From an uncultured Sulfitobacter sp. (GTDB lineage Bacteria; Pseudomonadota; Alphaproteobacteria; Rhodobacterales; Rhodobacteraceae): a stretch of 64,000 bases of DNA. The stretch covers positions 248,001 to 312,000 of the forward strand of contig NZ_CANMQD010000002.1 of assembly GCF_947499945.1 (NCBI RefSeq), written 5' to 3'. Shown piece by piece: positions 18,752 to 28,072 of the stretch. Below the pieces are notes generated by a model, which saw only the letters and a program-made list of their open reading frames with translations, did not search any database and was not told the origin of the DNA. Position 1 is the stretch's first letter. Each line of letters begins with the position of its first letter. Both the position numbers and the translations under genes were made by a program.

Positions 18752-21700
18752 CTAGGTGAGCAAATGCTCAACTTTTAAATCTGACAATGTTCTTTTTGGA
18801 AATAGAACGGGTAGCTCACGTTTTTTTATTACGTAGCGCGCGGTCTCGCCATAGTTTTGTGCTATCCTGTCGCGGCAATCCTGTTCATGCTTCAGGTCAG
18901 GAAACAGGGTAAACAGTTCATGCCGCATCTTGGTGTGAATCATTTTTAAGCTCATCGGACCAGGGTAAAAACTCTCGGATGGAGCACCTTCCGCGAATAT
19001 GATTTGATGGGCGTCAAACATCAGGTGCACGTATGTTATCGACCGTTTGCCATGTGCAATCCGAACACCGGCCATTTTTTCCACAAGGTGCTTTGCGCGC
19101 ACTAAATTGTGGGAACCTAGCATCATACAATGTTGTGGAGAAACAAGCAGCGGCCTCTCATTTTGCAAGACATGAGAGTTTATCAAAATTGGACGTAAGT
19201 TCGGCGCGGCACTTAATGTCTTGGTATCCAGCCGCCGCATTCCGATCCAGCGAACAGGCTGCGGCCCGTTATCGGCAGTGACTACCAGATCCCCAATTAC
19301 CAGTTCTTCGATCAGAACGTTACCGCGCTGCGTGAGGATGGCTGTGCCTGTCGTAAAGCAAACGACACCGGTATTATCGGCTGAAAAACTGCTTCGCTCT
19401 GCCTCAGGGCTAAACGATAATGAGCCACCCGACATTGAGGTATTGTCAGAAAAGTCACCACTACTTTGGTTCAGCTCGCCATCATCATCAAAATCGCCGC
19501 GCAACTCAACCAGATCCGTATAATATGCGCCCAAATTGATGAAGTCATTGTTGGTCGTGTCGCTGTCGCCTAACGCGCCGGTGTTACCCTCGTTGAAGTT
19601 TGTAATCGTGTCATTGCCGCCGGAGAGTATGAAAGTATCGTTGCCATCACCACCGACCAGCTCATCATTGCCCGCACCACCGTCAAGTGTATCGTCGTCC
19701 GCACCGCCCAGCAGGATATCATCATCGTCGCCGCCACTTAAGCTGTCATCGCCGCGGCCTCCCAAAAGTGTGTCATTGCCAGACCCGCCTTCGATAAAAT
19801 CTCCTGCGCCATCATCACTTCCCACAACGTTGCTGTGAGCGGCGAGGCCGTTGACGTCAAAACCCGCGAGATAGTCATTGCCTGACCCGCCATCGATCGA
19901 ATCTGACCCGCCTCCCCCCTCGATGTCGTCATCACCGGCTCCTCCTTCAATGGTGTCATTGCCATCATTTGCGGCTACATAATCGTTACCGTCACCAGCG
20001 ATGATCCGGTCATCTCCGTCGCCGTCCGTAATTGAATCGTCACCGGCTCCAAGGTCGATATCGATGCCCGCAGTGTCATTGGACGCGTCAACATCATCGT
20101 CTTGATCGGTAAGAACGAGCCTCTCGATCTCGGAAAAGGAAATTGTATTACTGCCATCGGTGATCGTGCCACTTTCATCGCCAGTGTAGGTAACAGTGAC
20201 AGGGCCGGTAAGATTCGAAAGATCGATGAAATCTTCGTCAGTACCCCCTTCACCGCCGATAATGGTGTCATTGCCAAAAGTATCGGTCACGATAAATGTG
20301 TCGGTTCCGTCACCACCATCAAGACTGTCATCGCCCATGGTGCCGTAGATCGAGTCATCGCCATCACGAAGCTCGACTGTGACACCGTCTGTACCGTTTC
20401 GGCCATCAACGAAATCGGAACCATCAGTCAGAATAAAGTGTTCGAATTCGGTGAAATAGACGGTGTCTGTACCGTTGGTGGCGGTTCCATAGATGTTGTT
20501 GGTGGAAGTGATCGAGATGGGGCCGGAAAGACCGCTTAGGTCAAGAGTATCGACATCGGTTCCACCTTCGCCCCCCCAAACAGAATCTTCACCACCGCCG
20601 TCAATGAAGACAACTGAATCGCTACCGTCTCCACCATAAATCTCGTCGTTGCCAGCACCGCCATCCAGGAGATCATCACCCGCTCCTCCCACAAGACTAT
20701 CGTCATCATCGCCACCTCTTAAGGTGTCGTTGCCGTCGCCGCCTTCCAGCGTATCATTGCCCAACGTAGCTATGATGCTGTCATCGCCGTCTCCCCCCAC
20801 AAGGCTGTCATTACCTGCGGAGTTCATGAGCGTGTCATTACCCGCACCGCCGAATAGCGTGTCCTGACCTTCTCCAGTGGTGAGGAAGTCGTCACCGTCA
20901 CCGCCATCAATGTAATCGTCACCAGAACCACCACGGAGGGTATCATTGCCGTCAAATCCGAATAATCCGACGCCCGATGTGTCCAGTCGCGCGTCCAGAC
21001 TGTCGTCACCTGCGCCGCCGAATATATTCTCGATCTGGCTGAACGAAATAGTGTGCGAGCCGTTGCTGAAGGTTCCTGCCTCGTACCCCGAAAACGAAAC
21101 TGCCAGATCTGAGATAATCCCGGTGGCATCGATGGTGTCGCTGTCAAGATTGCCGCCCTCGCCACCGACAACTGTATCACCCTCCAGTGCAGTGGTGATG
21201 ATAAACGTATCGGCATCATCACCGCCAGAAAGCAGATCGTTACCTACATCTGTGGTGAGCGTGTCGCGACCTATGCCGCCCTGAAGGGTGTCGTTCCCGG
21301 TCCAACCAAGCAGTTCGTCGTCGCCCACACCACCGATTATCAGATCGTCGCCAGCGCCGCCTTCAAGGGTATCGTTCCCAGCCCCGCCATCAATCGTATC
21401 GCTCGTTACGCCCCAGCTGTCGATCCAGTCATCGCCCTCACCACCGAGTATAGAGTCCGACCCAAAAGTGCCAAAGAGGGTATCATCCCCGTCACCAAGG
21501 TCGAAGGTTCCACCCGCGCTACTCCCGCGCCCATCAACATAGTCGTCGCTATTTGTGGCAACGATATCCTCGATCCCGGAGAAGTTTACGGTATCGTTGC
21601 CGTTTGTAATCGTGCCGCTATTGTCGGCGGTGTAATCGATTGTGACGGGGCCGTTGAGTTGGCTGAGCTCTATAGCGTCTCGGCCTGCGCCGCCATGCAT

Positions 21701-23350
21701 AGTGTCGTTGCCAAAGCCATCTTGGAAACCAAAGGTATCATTTCCGGCACCGCCCACGAGGCTATCAGCACCTGACCCGCCTTGAATAAAGTCATCGCCA
21801 CCGCTTGCATCGAGGTCTACGCCCCCACTATCCGCACTACCGTCAAAGTTGTCTGATTGGTCGGTGAGAACAATGCGCTCTATTTCCGTGAATGAGATGG
21901 TATGGGCACCGTTAAAAACCGTACCAGCCTCGGAGGCCGTGGTGGTAATTGTGGCGCCACTCGTGAGATTGGACAGGTCCAGAAGATCATCATCCGTCCC
22001 GCTCGTTACCCCTTCGCCGCCAGAAATTGTGACATTTTCGGCAGCGTCCAGTATGTAGAATTCATCAGCGTCTTCATTGCCGGACAGCTGATCATTCCCG
22101 CCACTGCTGACGTTTATCGTGTCGTTACCAGTGCCGCTTTCAACACTGTCTGCACCTCCACTGGTCCATATGATGTCATCACCGCCGCCAGTATTAACGG
22201 AGACAGAAGTATTGGCGTTACTCAAACGTGCATCAAAAATATCCGAACTGTTCGTAAGGACAAAATTCTCGATTTCCGAGAATGTGATTGTATCGGAGCC
22301 GTTAGTGATCGTGCCTGTTTCGTTAGAAGTGTAGGTAATGCTTACGGCAACTGAAACGGGCGATAGATTTACTGTGTCTTGATCGGTTCCACCTTCGCCA
22401 CCAATGATCGTGTCATTGCCGAACGTATTCTCGAGATAGAACGTATCCGCATCATCGCCGCCATCAAGGCTGTCAGCGCCCGTCCCGCCAAAGATATAAT
22501 CCGCACCGCTGCCCCCAAAGACCGTATCAGCGCCTGCATTTCCATACAGGTTGTCAAAGCCTGATCCGCCATCGATCAAATCATCGCCGTTCTGCCCGTT
22601 GATCAGGTCGGTGTCGGCACCTCCAGACAACGTGTCATTGCCATCTTCTCCAAAGAGCCGGTCACGACCGCCGCCGCCTGACATGCTATCGTTGCCGCTG
22701 CCGCCAAGCATGCTATCGTTACCGTCGCCGCCTACGACCGTGTCATTGCCGGTCCAGCCATATAAGGTATCGTTCCCGCCGCCGCCGTCTACATAGTCAT
22801 CGCCATCCCACCCTTCGAGGGTGTCATTACCATCTCTTCCAAAGAGTGAGTCGTTGCCATCGTATCCCCGTTGGTAATCACCATTAACGGTGCCCTGCAT
22901 GTCGTTCTGCGCATCCGGATCAAAGGTTTGATCGACAATGGAGGCGTAGGCAGGTTCATTTCCAGGCGTGATATCCGTCAGGACGAAGTCATAGGTATTG
23001 CCCGGAACAACCTGTCCGTTAGCCACATAGCCAACCGTTGTTGTGCCGATCATCACCCGGAAAATATCAATGGAAGTGCCGTAGCCGTCCACAGCCGTCT
23101 TGGCATATTCAAGATAGCTTTGTCCGCTGACAACTACCGCCCCTGTTTCATCATAGACAATAGTTGTCTGCCGGGTCGTATCATCGGCTGTAGAGTTGGT
23201 GGCGGAGTCGCCCGACCACGTGGCATCATCATCCGTAATCTCAAACCGGTATGCGGCTGTGGAATCGTAATTTGAGTTCAGCCGTATCTGCCCTGCCGAC
23301 GGGAGCGAGAGATTTGAGGGGGAAAATCCTGTGAAAGTGTAAGTTGCCAT
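18752..23350 (-). CDS. Large RTX calcium-binding protein with C-terminal Hint domain
   Basis: 1532 residues. Residues about 1–125 form a beta-rich N-terminal domain without signal peptide. The bulk is many RTX nonapeptide repeats (GGxGNDxL) interleaved with six copies of a roughly 50-residue beta module whose core reads like ITYTSNETGTITNGSDTI followed by FSEIENFVLT. From about residue 1365 comes a Hint_2 (hedgehog/intein-type) domain: CFTTGTAILTQRGNVLIEEL, DNGPQPVRWIG, LLVSPQHCMM. Such proteins are exported by type I secretion and bind calcium outside the cell; the Hint domain may self-cleave at its Cys. No secretion genes are adjacent. Confidence 0.92.
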   Translation of the reverse strand: MATYTFTGFSPSNLSLPSAGQIRLNSNYDSTAAYRFEITDDDATWSGDSATNSTADDTTRQTTIVYDETGAVVVSGQSYLEYAKTAVDGYGTSIDIFRVMIGTTTVGYVANGQVVPGNTYDFVLTDITPGNEPAYASIVDQTFDPDAQNDMQGTVNGDYQRGYDGNDSLFGRDGNDTLEGWDGDDYVDGGGGNDTLYGWTGNDTVVGGDGNDSMLGGSGNDSMSGGGGRDRLFGEDGNDTLSGGADTDLINGQNGDDLIDGGSGFDNLYGNAGADTVFGGSGADYIFGGTGADSLDGGDDADTFYLENTFGNDTIIGGEGGTDQDTVNLSPVSVAVSITYTSNETGTITNGSDTITFSEIENFVLTNSSDIFDARLSNANTSVSVNTGGGDDIIWTSGGADSVESGTGNDTINVSSGGNDQLSGNEDADEFYILDAAENVTISGGEGVTSGTDDDLLDLSNLTSGATITTTASEAGTVFNGAHTISFTEIERIVLTDQSDNFDGSADSGGVDLDASGGDDFIQGGSGADSLVGGAGNDTFGFQDGFGNDTMHGGAGRDAIELSQLNGPVTIDYTADNSGTITNGNDTVNFSGIEDIVATNSDDYVDGRGSSAGGTFDLGDGDDTLFGTFGSDSILGGEGDDWIDSWGVTSDTIDGGAGNDTLEGGAGDDLIIGGVGDDELLGWTGNDTLQGGIGRDTLTTDVGNDLLSGGDDADTFIITTALEGDTVVGGEGGNLDSDTIDATGIISDLAVSFSGYEAGTFSNGSHTISFSQIENIFGGAGDDSLDARLDTSGVGLFGFDGNDTLRGGSGDDYIDGGDGDDFLTTGEGQDTLFGGAGNDTLMNSAGNDSLVGGDGDDSIIATLGNDTLEGGDGNDTLRGGDDDDSLVGGAGDDLLDGGAGNDEIYGGDGSDSVVFIDGGGEDSVWGGEGGTDVDTLDLSGLSGPISITSTNNIYGTATNGTDTVYFTEFEHFILTDGSDFVDGRNGTDGVTVELRDGDDSIYGTMGDDSLDGGDGTDTFIVTDTFGNDTIIGGEGGTDEDFIDLSNLTGPVTVTYTGDESGTITDGSNTISFSEIERLVLTDQDDDVDASNDTAGIDIDLGAGDDSITDGDGDDRIIAGDGNDYVAANDGNDTIEGGAGDDDIEGGGGSDSIDGGSGNDYLAGFDVNGLAAHSNVVGSDDGAGDFIEGGSGNDTLLGGRGDDSLSGGDDDDILLGGADDDTLDGGAGNDELVGGDGNDTFILSGGNDTITNFNEGNTGALGDSDTTNNDFINLGAYYTDLVELRGDFDDDGELNQSSGDFSDNTSMSGGSLSFSPEAERSSFSADNTGVVCFTTGTAILTQRGNVLIEELVIGDLVVTADNGPQPVRWIGMRRLDTKTLSAAPNLRPILINSHVLQNERPLLVSPQHCMMLGSHNLVRAKHLVEKMAGVRIAHGKRSITYVHLMFDAHQIIFAEGAPSESFYPGPMSLKMIHTKMRHELFTLFPDLKHEQDCRDRIAQNYGETARYVIKKRELPVLFPKRTLSDLKVEHLLT

Positions 23351-23947
23351 GGGTTGGATCTGCCCTCAATACTGTGACCTACGAAGCCAGTAAGTTTGAG
23401 GTAAGATAAGCGGCTCGGTCGTAACGAAGCGTTACAACCGCTTGGTGCAACTTGTTATTAGTAAATAGAATTCCAATTAAGTTGTATGCGTGATGGATCA
23501 GATTACTCTGTGACCAGAGTATGATTCAGCAGATATAACTGTGTTATCGCGGAGGTTTTGGGGAGTGAGCTATGCTGTCCGGCTGAAATCGGAACGGACA
23601 AAACTGCATTCGTGATATGGGGCTCCATACTTCAAAGGGTACGGATATCTGGACTATTAAGCGGGGCTAAATCAGCTGTGAAGGGAAAGTAGAATACCTC
23701 TCTAGAGGCGGGTCCGTAGGAACTGCTTTCACTTGCACTGACAAACAGCGCCAGGATCGCTAAAGCGTTGCTAAAAAGGAAAGCTCTGAAAGGGATAACG
23801 CATTCGCGCTCAATGCAGGAGGCAGCAACGATCGTCACCTACGCAACATGCGATGTTTCGTTTGAGAAAAGGCCCTCATCTTAAAGTAAGCCTTTATTCG
23901 ACCATAGTTCTCGACTTAATCTAAGCTCATCAAATTGGGGCATTTAA
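23351..23947. other. Divergent intergenic region between RTX-Hint gene and five-gene cluster
   Basis: 597 nt, AT-rich, with no supportable gene; the short open frame at 23632–23838 (minus) has no ribosome site and no recognisable product. It should hold promoters for both flanking units and contains the palindrome at 23421–23435. Confidence 0.5.
23421..23435. promoter_or_regulatory. Palindrome GTAACG-AAG-CGTTAC upstream of RTX-Hint gene
   Basis: Perfect 6-bp arms with a 3-nt spacer, about 70–85 nt upstream of the RTX-Hint start on the minus strand. Its shape suits a dimeric regulator. No regulator gene adjoins it. Confidence 0.4.
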
Positions 23948-24910
23948 GTGTTTCGAATATTATTGAAAGCGGCCTCGCAAGAGCATTTGGACATCTCGTT
24001 TTCTGTGTCGCGGACGCATATGGTCAGGGTTGTAGAGCGTCCAAGCCTTTGGATGGAGGCCGCAGAGTTGGAGGAATTTGTGGGCAAATTGCGTCAGGTT
24101 GCCTCCACAACTTTGCCTGCTGGCAACTTGGAATATGGTGTTTTTGGCAAAGATACGTCCAGCCTGAGCCGTTCCATCGTTACCCTTGTCACGTTGAAGT
24201 CCGACCAAACACCTGTTGCCTTTAATGCGCTGGCGCATATTGACGTCGATCTGGGGCATACATCCGAAGACGTCCTGCACTTGGGTCTGGTCATGGTGGA
24301 CCCTACGTTGCGCAGCCAAGGGCTCAGCTGGGTCCTTTATGGGTTAACCTGCATCCTCATGCTGTTTCGTAACGGCATGCGGCCGCTTTGGGTTTCCAAT
24401 GTCACGCAGGTTCCTGCAGTTGTCGGGTTGGTCGGTGCAGGGTTTTCGCGTGTCTATCCCGCGCCGGGGCATGCAAGCGGTGAAACCCGAAGTTTGATGC
24501 ATTTGTTATTGGCGCGCAGGATCATCAACGATCACAGGCATGTCTTTGGCGTGGGCGATGATGCCAAGTTTGACGAAGATCGATTTGTGATCAAGAACGC
24601 CTACACGGGCGGTTCGGATCATTTGAAAAAGACCTTCGAAGAGGCTCCGAAGCATCGAGATGATGCTGTGAACGCCTTTTGTGAACGTGAACTGGACTAC
24701 GAGAGGGGCGACGATGTCCTCCAATTGGGCCAAATCGACACAAAAACGGCACTTTCATATCTCGCACGTGAAGTGCCGCCGCGTTCATTTGCGGCCGTGT
24801 TGATGGTCGTGGGGGCGGCGGTGCTGCAAAGATTGGCTTTGCCTGTCTGGCACTGGACCGATAGCCGCCGTGAAGTCGGCGTTTTGCGCGCACAGGAGAA
24901 GCACAAATGA
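23948..24910 (+). CDS. GNAT-like protein, first gene of five-gene overlapping cluster
   Basis: 320 residues, GTG start. The central part (LGLVMVDPTLRSQGLSWVLY, about residues 110–130, then VTQVPAVVGLVGAGFSRVYP) has the shape of a GNAT acetyl-CoA-binding region, with R-S-Q-G-L in place of the usual Q/R-x-x-G-x-G/A. A soluble C-terminal third is not recognised; a hydrophobic stretch near the end (FAAVLMVVGAAVLQRLAL) may touch the membrane. It is probably an N-acyltransferase but the substrate is unknown. Its TGA overlaps the next ATG (ATGA), implying coupled translation. Confidence 0.7.
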   Translation: MFRILLKAASQEHLDISFSVSRTHMVRVVERPSLWMEAAELEEFVGKLRQVASTTLPAGNLEYGVFGKDTSSLSRSIVTLVTLKSDQTPVAFNALAHIDVDLGHTSEDVLHLGLVMVDPTLRSQGLSWVLYGLTCILMLFRNGMRPLWVSNVTQVPAVVGLVGAGFSRVYPAPGHASGETRSLMHLLLARRIINDHRHVFGVGDDAKFDEDRFVIKNAYTGGSDHLKKTFEEAPKHRDDAVNAFCERELDYERGDDVLQLGQIDTKTALSYLAREVPPRSFAAVLMVVGAAVLQRLALPVWHWTDSRREVGVLRAQEKHK

Positions 24911-25782
24911 CCGATTTTACCTATGATGAATTCACCACCCGCAATTTGGGGTTCGTATCGGAAGCAGAACAAAAGACCCTGAGGGATGCATGCGTTTTTG
25001 TTTGTGGCACAGGTGGCATGGGCGGAAGTGCTATTATGACGCTGATCCGTGCAGGGGTGGAGCGGCTCATCCTTGCAGATCTGGACGCCTTTGAAGTCTC
25101 AAATTTGAACCGCCAACTCTTCGCGACCCTTGATACTGTCGGTCAGGACAAAGCGCAGGCTACGCGCGACCAGTGTCTGCGCATCAATCCACAAGCGCAG
25201 ATAGAGGTGCTGGGCGCTGATTGGTGCGAAGACGTCGACCGCCTTGTCTCCTCCTGCGATGTTGTAATCAATGGCACTGATGATCTGGGCGCGAGCTTGC
25301 TGTTGTATCGTACGGCAAAGAAGCACAATCGCGCAGTGATTGACGCCTATGCCTCCCCGCTGCCCTCCGTTTATGTCACAATACCCGACAGCCCGATGCC
25401 CGAAGAATGGCTGTGCTTCCCGACGATCGGAACTGAATGGAATGCGATCACTTCCCAGATGCGTTCGGACGCGGTCATGGCGGAGGCGACGCATGTAATG
25501 CTGCATTCCAGTTCCCGCCATTACATCGATCTCGATCTGGCCGGTGAAATGGTTGCAGGGACCAGAAGCAGGATGTCATTTGCCCCCATGGTCGTGATGG
25601 CCGGCACCTTGATGGCAGGCGAGGCATTGAACATCATCCTGAAACGTTCGCGTGGCACAGATCATCGCGGCTGGTTCCTCAATACGCATAGGGGTAAGAT
25701 CGAGCGCCCGAAAAACAAACTCATCACCATGGTGATGAAGCCGCTTGTCCGCCGCGCCTTATCAAAGATGATAAACCGTTGA
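24907..25782 (+). CDS. ThiF/MoeB/HesA-type E1-like adenylyltransferase
   Basis: 291 residues. The nucleotide-binding motif GTGGMGGSAIMTLIRAGV is followed by LADLDAFEVSNLNRQLF and VGQDKAQATRDQ, so the Asp, Asn, Arg, Gln and Lys residues that bind ATP in E1-like enzymes are in place. NGTDDLGASLLLY supplies the conserved Asp pair. The zinc-binding Cys pairs of MoeB/ThiF are absent. The family adenylates a C-terminal carboxylate of a carrier or peptide, or cyclises small molecules; which one applies here is unknown. It overlaps both neighbours by 4 nt. Confidence 0.88.
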   Translation: MTDFTYDEFTTRNLGFVSEAEQKTLRDACVFVCGTGGMGGSAIMTLIRAGVERLILADLDAFEVSNLNRQLFATLDTVGQDKAQATRDQCLRINPQAQIEVLGADWCEDVDRLVSSCDVVINGTDDLGASLLLYRTAKKHNRAVIDAYASPLPSVYVTIPDSPMPEEWLCFPTIGTEWNAITSQMRSDAVMAEATHVMLHSSSRHYIDLDLAGEMVAGTRSRMSFAPMVVMAGTLMAGEALNIILKRSRGTDHRGWFLNTHRGKIERPKNKLITMVMKPLVRRALSKMINR

Positions 25783-26969
25783 TCCTTGGCTCTCCGGAAT
25801 TTGTGGCTGATGCGGCTGTCTCGATTTGCGGGGCGATAGGTGCCTTTATTGTCCTGCGCAGTCTTGATGACATCGTACAGACAGCACCCGTGCGGCGCAG
25901 CTTTCGCTTTTGCCTTTGGGTCCTTGTGGTCTTGATGGTCGCGCGTGTGGGTCACTGGGGCAATATGGGGTGGGCCTTTACGGCGACGACCTATGCTATG
26001 GCAGCACTTATCCCACTAGCGGCGTTACTGCTTGCAGAGGTGCTTTTGCGCCGCCACGCCCCCCCGTGGCTTAAGAAACTATGCGGGGGTGGCGCGGTGG
26101 TCTTTGTCCTGCTGGGTTTGGTGTCGTTTGATGCTATCGAGTTCTGGCACGTCCTCGGATTGCTCCTCCTCCAACTTGTCGGTCTGACAGGGGTGGCATG
26201 GTTCACTTTCTCCCGCGATTACGACAGCCTGTCATTGGCCGAAAACCAGTCCATAAGCCGTATGGCCCTGTCGTTTTTGCTGATCCTACCCTTCATGCTG
26301 TCGGATTTTATGCGCACACCTGCAGTTGATCTGCCTGTGCGTCTGGGCGGTCTGGCTGTCTTGGCGCTGTGCTGGCTTTCCATAGGGTTCCGCCGCTCCG
26401 GTCTCAAGCAATCGGAAATTCTGCGCGGCTTTGGGAGCGTGGTTGTCGTGAGCGTAGGGCTGACCCTTTTGCTGATGGTCGTTGCACCACTCTCAATGCG
26501 AAATGGCATGCAGGTCGTTTCTGTGCTTGTCGCTGCGATCATGCTTTTGGCAATCTGGCAGGCGTCCATCGCACTGCATATAGAGGATGGCTCGATTGTT
26601 GCCATGCGTGAAATGGCGCGTGTCACGGGATCAGGACCGCAGGCGGGTCTGGAGCTTTTACGCCGTGGGGCAGGGGCGCCAGAAGCCGTGTTGTTGTTGG
26701 AAAGCGACCTCGGCGATTTCGATATCCCTGCTTTGCGCGGTGAATTTGCATCTCTGAACCACCGCCAGCAAATCGATGCGGGGAATTCGGAACTCATGAA
26801 CTGGTTGTTCTCACGGTACGGGGCGACACATGCAGTTGCCTTGACACAGGATCCGCTGATCCTCGTGATGCTGAATAACCCTGCCATTGCGGGGGCAGAC
26901 ACGTCGCAGTCAGGCTTTGGTGCTATCGCCCGTATGGCGACGCTGATTACAGGCGAAAAACAATCATGA
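25779..26969 (+). CDS. Polytopic membrane protein, third gene of the cluster
   Basis: 396 residues, TTG start overlapping the previous stop (TTGA). There are about eight hydrophobic helices up to residue 265 (for example LIPLAALLLAEVLL and LALCWLSIGF). A soluble C-terminal domain of about 125 residues follows (IEDGSIVAMREMARVTGSG and so on). Not recognised as a known transporter. The layout, seven to eight helices followed by a cytoplasmic domain, would suit a membrane sensor or an anchor for the enzymes beside it; that is inference. Confidence 0.75.
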   Translation: MILGSPEFVADAAVSICGAIGAFIVLRSLDDIVQTAPVRRSFRFCLWVLVVLMVARVGHWGNMGWAFTATTYAMAALIPLAALLLAEVLLRRHAPPWLKKLCGGGAVVFVLLGLVSFDAIEFWHVLGLLLLQLVGLTGVAWFTFSRDYDSLSLAENQSISRMALSFLLILPFMLSDFMRTPAVDLPVRLGGLAVLALCWLSIGFRRSGLKQSEILRGFGSVVVVSVGLTLLLMVVAPLSMRNGMQVVSVLVAAIMLLAIWQASIALHIEDGSIVAMREMARVTGSGPQAGLELLRRGAGAPEAVLLLESDLGDFDIPALRGEFASLNHRQQIDAGNSELMNWLFSRYGATHAVALTQDPLILVMLNNPAIAGADTSQSGFGAIARMATLITGEKQS

Positions 26970-28072
26970 TAGAATTATCCGAACGCGATTTTAGCGGCTT
27001 TTTCGATGCACCCTTCAACGCTTATGGGGCGCATTCCCTTTATGTCTCCCCAATGAAGAGCGATCTGGCGCGGTTTCTGTCCGTGAAAAACCCGCTCTTC
27101 CAGAGTGACGCGGATTTCACTTATTTTGCGGTTAAGCGTAACGGCAAAGCGATCGGACGCGTTACTGCACATATCCATGCTGCTTCAAATGCGCTCCATG
27201 ATCCAAAGCAGGCGTATTTTGGTTTCTTTGATTGCGCGGACGATCCAGAGGTTGCGGCAATGCTGCTCGGCGCTGCCGAAGCTTGGGCAAAAGCAAAGGG
27301 GCTGACGCGGCTAACGGGTAACTTCAACCTCACAGCCATGCAGCAATCGGGAGTCGTGACCAACGGATTTGAACATGCGGCCTATACCGATCAAATCTGG
27401 AATCCGCCGCATGTGCCAAAACTGCTGAAACAGATGGGCTATCAGAGCCACTTCCCAATGACGACTTTCCAGCTGTTCCTGACTCAGCAGGATGCCCCTC
27501 AGGTCTTGCCCGACGAGACACGGCAGGCGATCCTCGATGACGGGTTTTCCTTTGCGCCGATTACGCGCCGAACCATTGATGCGCGTCTGGAGGATGCACG
27601 AACCATCTTGAACCACAGCTTTAAAGATAACCCCATGTTTGTGCCAGTTTCAGCCGAAGAATTTCACTTTCAGGCAAAAGATATGAAGTGGATCATGGAC
27701 CCCCGCATCTCCAAAGTTGTGCATTATGAGGGCAAACCAGTTGGTGCAGTCATCGCCATTCCTGATCTCAATCCTTTACTGGCGAAGATTGGGTCACGGT
27801 TCAAATTGTCCGCCCCCTATCATTATCTGCGCTACCGTGCGCACAGGACCCGCGCCGTAGTGATCTTCCAAGGGGTGATGCCGGAATTCCAACGCCGCTC
27901 GGTGAACCCGCTCATGCTCGGCGAGATGGCAAAAGACATGATCGCTGCGGGGTATAGGTCTGTTGGCGGTACATGGATCGCGGATGAAAATACCGCAAGT
28001 TTGAGACAAACGGAGAAAAGCGGTGCGAAGGCGCTGCATCGCTTGCACCTCTTCTCTAAATATCTGGCATGA
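26966..28072 (+). CDS. GNAT-superfamily acyltransferase-like protein (second)
   Basis: 368 residues. The N-terminal half (AVKRNGKAIGRVTAHIHA, then YFGFFDCADDPEVAAMLLGA and AWAKAKGL) and the C-terminal half (VVHYEGKPVGAVIAIPDLN, FQGVMPEFQRRSVNPLMLGE) each look like a GNAT fold, giving a tandem arrangement. It resembles large GNAT-like proteins often found with lipid or small-molecule genes. The substrate is unknown. It overlaps both neighbours by 4 nt. Confidence 0.75.
   Translation: MIELSERDFSGFFDAPFNAYGAHSLYVSPMKSDLARFLSVKNPLFQSDADFTYFAVKRNGKAIGRVTAHIHAASNALHDPKQAYFGFFDCADDPEVAAMLLGAAEAWAKAKGLTRLTGNFNLTAMQQSGVVTNGFEHAAYTDQIWNPPHVPKLLKQMGYQSHFPMTTFQLFLTQQDAPQVLPDETRQAILDDGFSFAPITRRTIDARLEDARTILNHSFKDNPMFVPVSAEEFHFQAKDMKWIMDPRISKVVHYEGKPVGAVIAIPDLNPLLAKIGSRFKLSAPYHYLRYRAHRTRAVVIFQGVMPEFQRRSVNPLMLGEMAKDMIAAGYRSVGGTWIADENTASLRQTEKSGAKALHRLHLFSKYLA

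Noticed and set aside
18752-23350. Regular repeats in the RTX genes as a possible CRISPR array
   Set aside because: The repeats keep reading frame, vary in sequence and encode calcium-binding nonapeptides; there are no unique spacers of constant length.
23632-23838. 68-codon minus-strand frame between the RTX-Hint gene and the five-gene cluster
   Set aside because: No ribosome site or family resemblance; composition matches the surrounding non-coding DNA.
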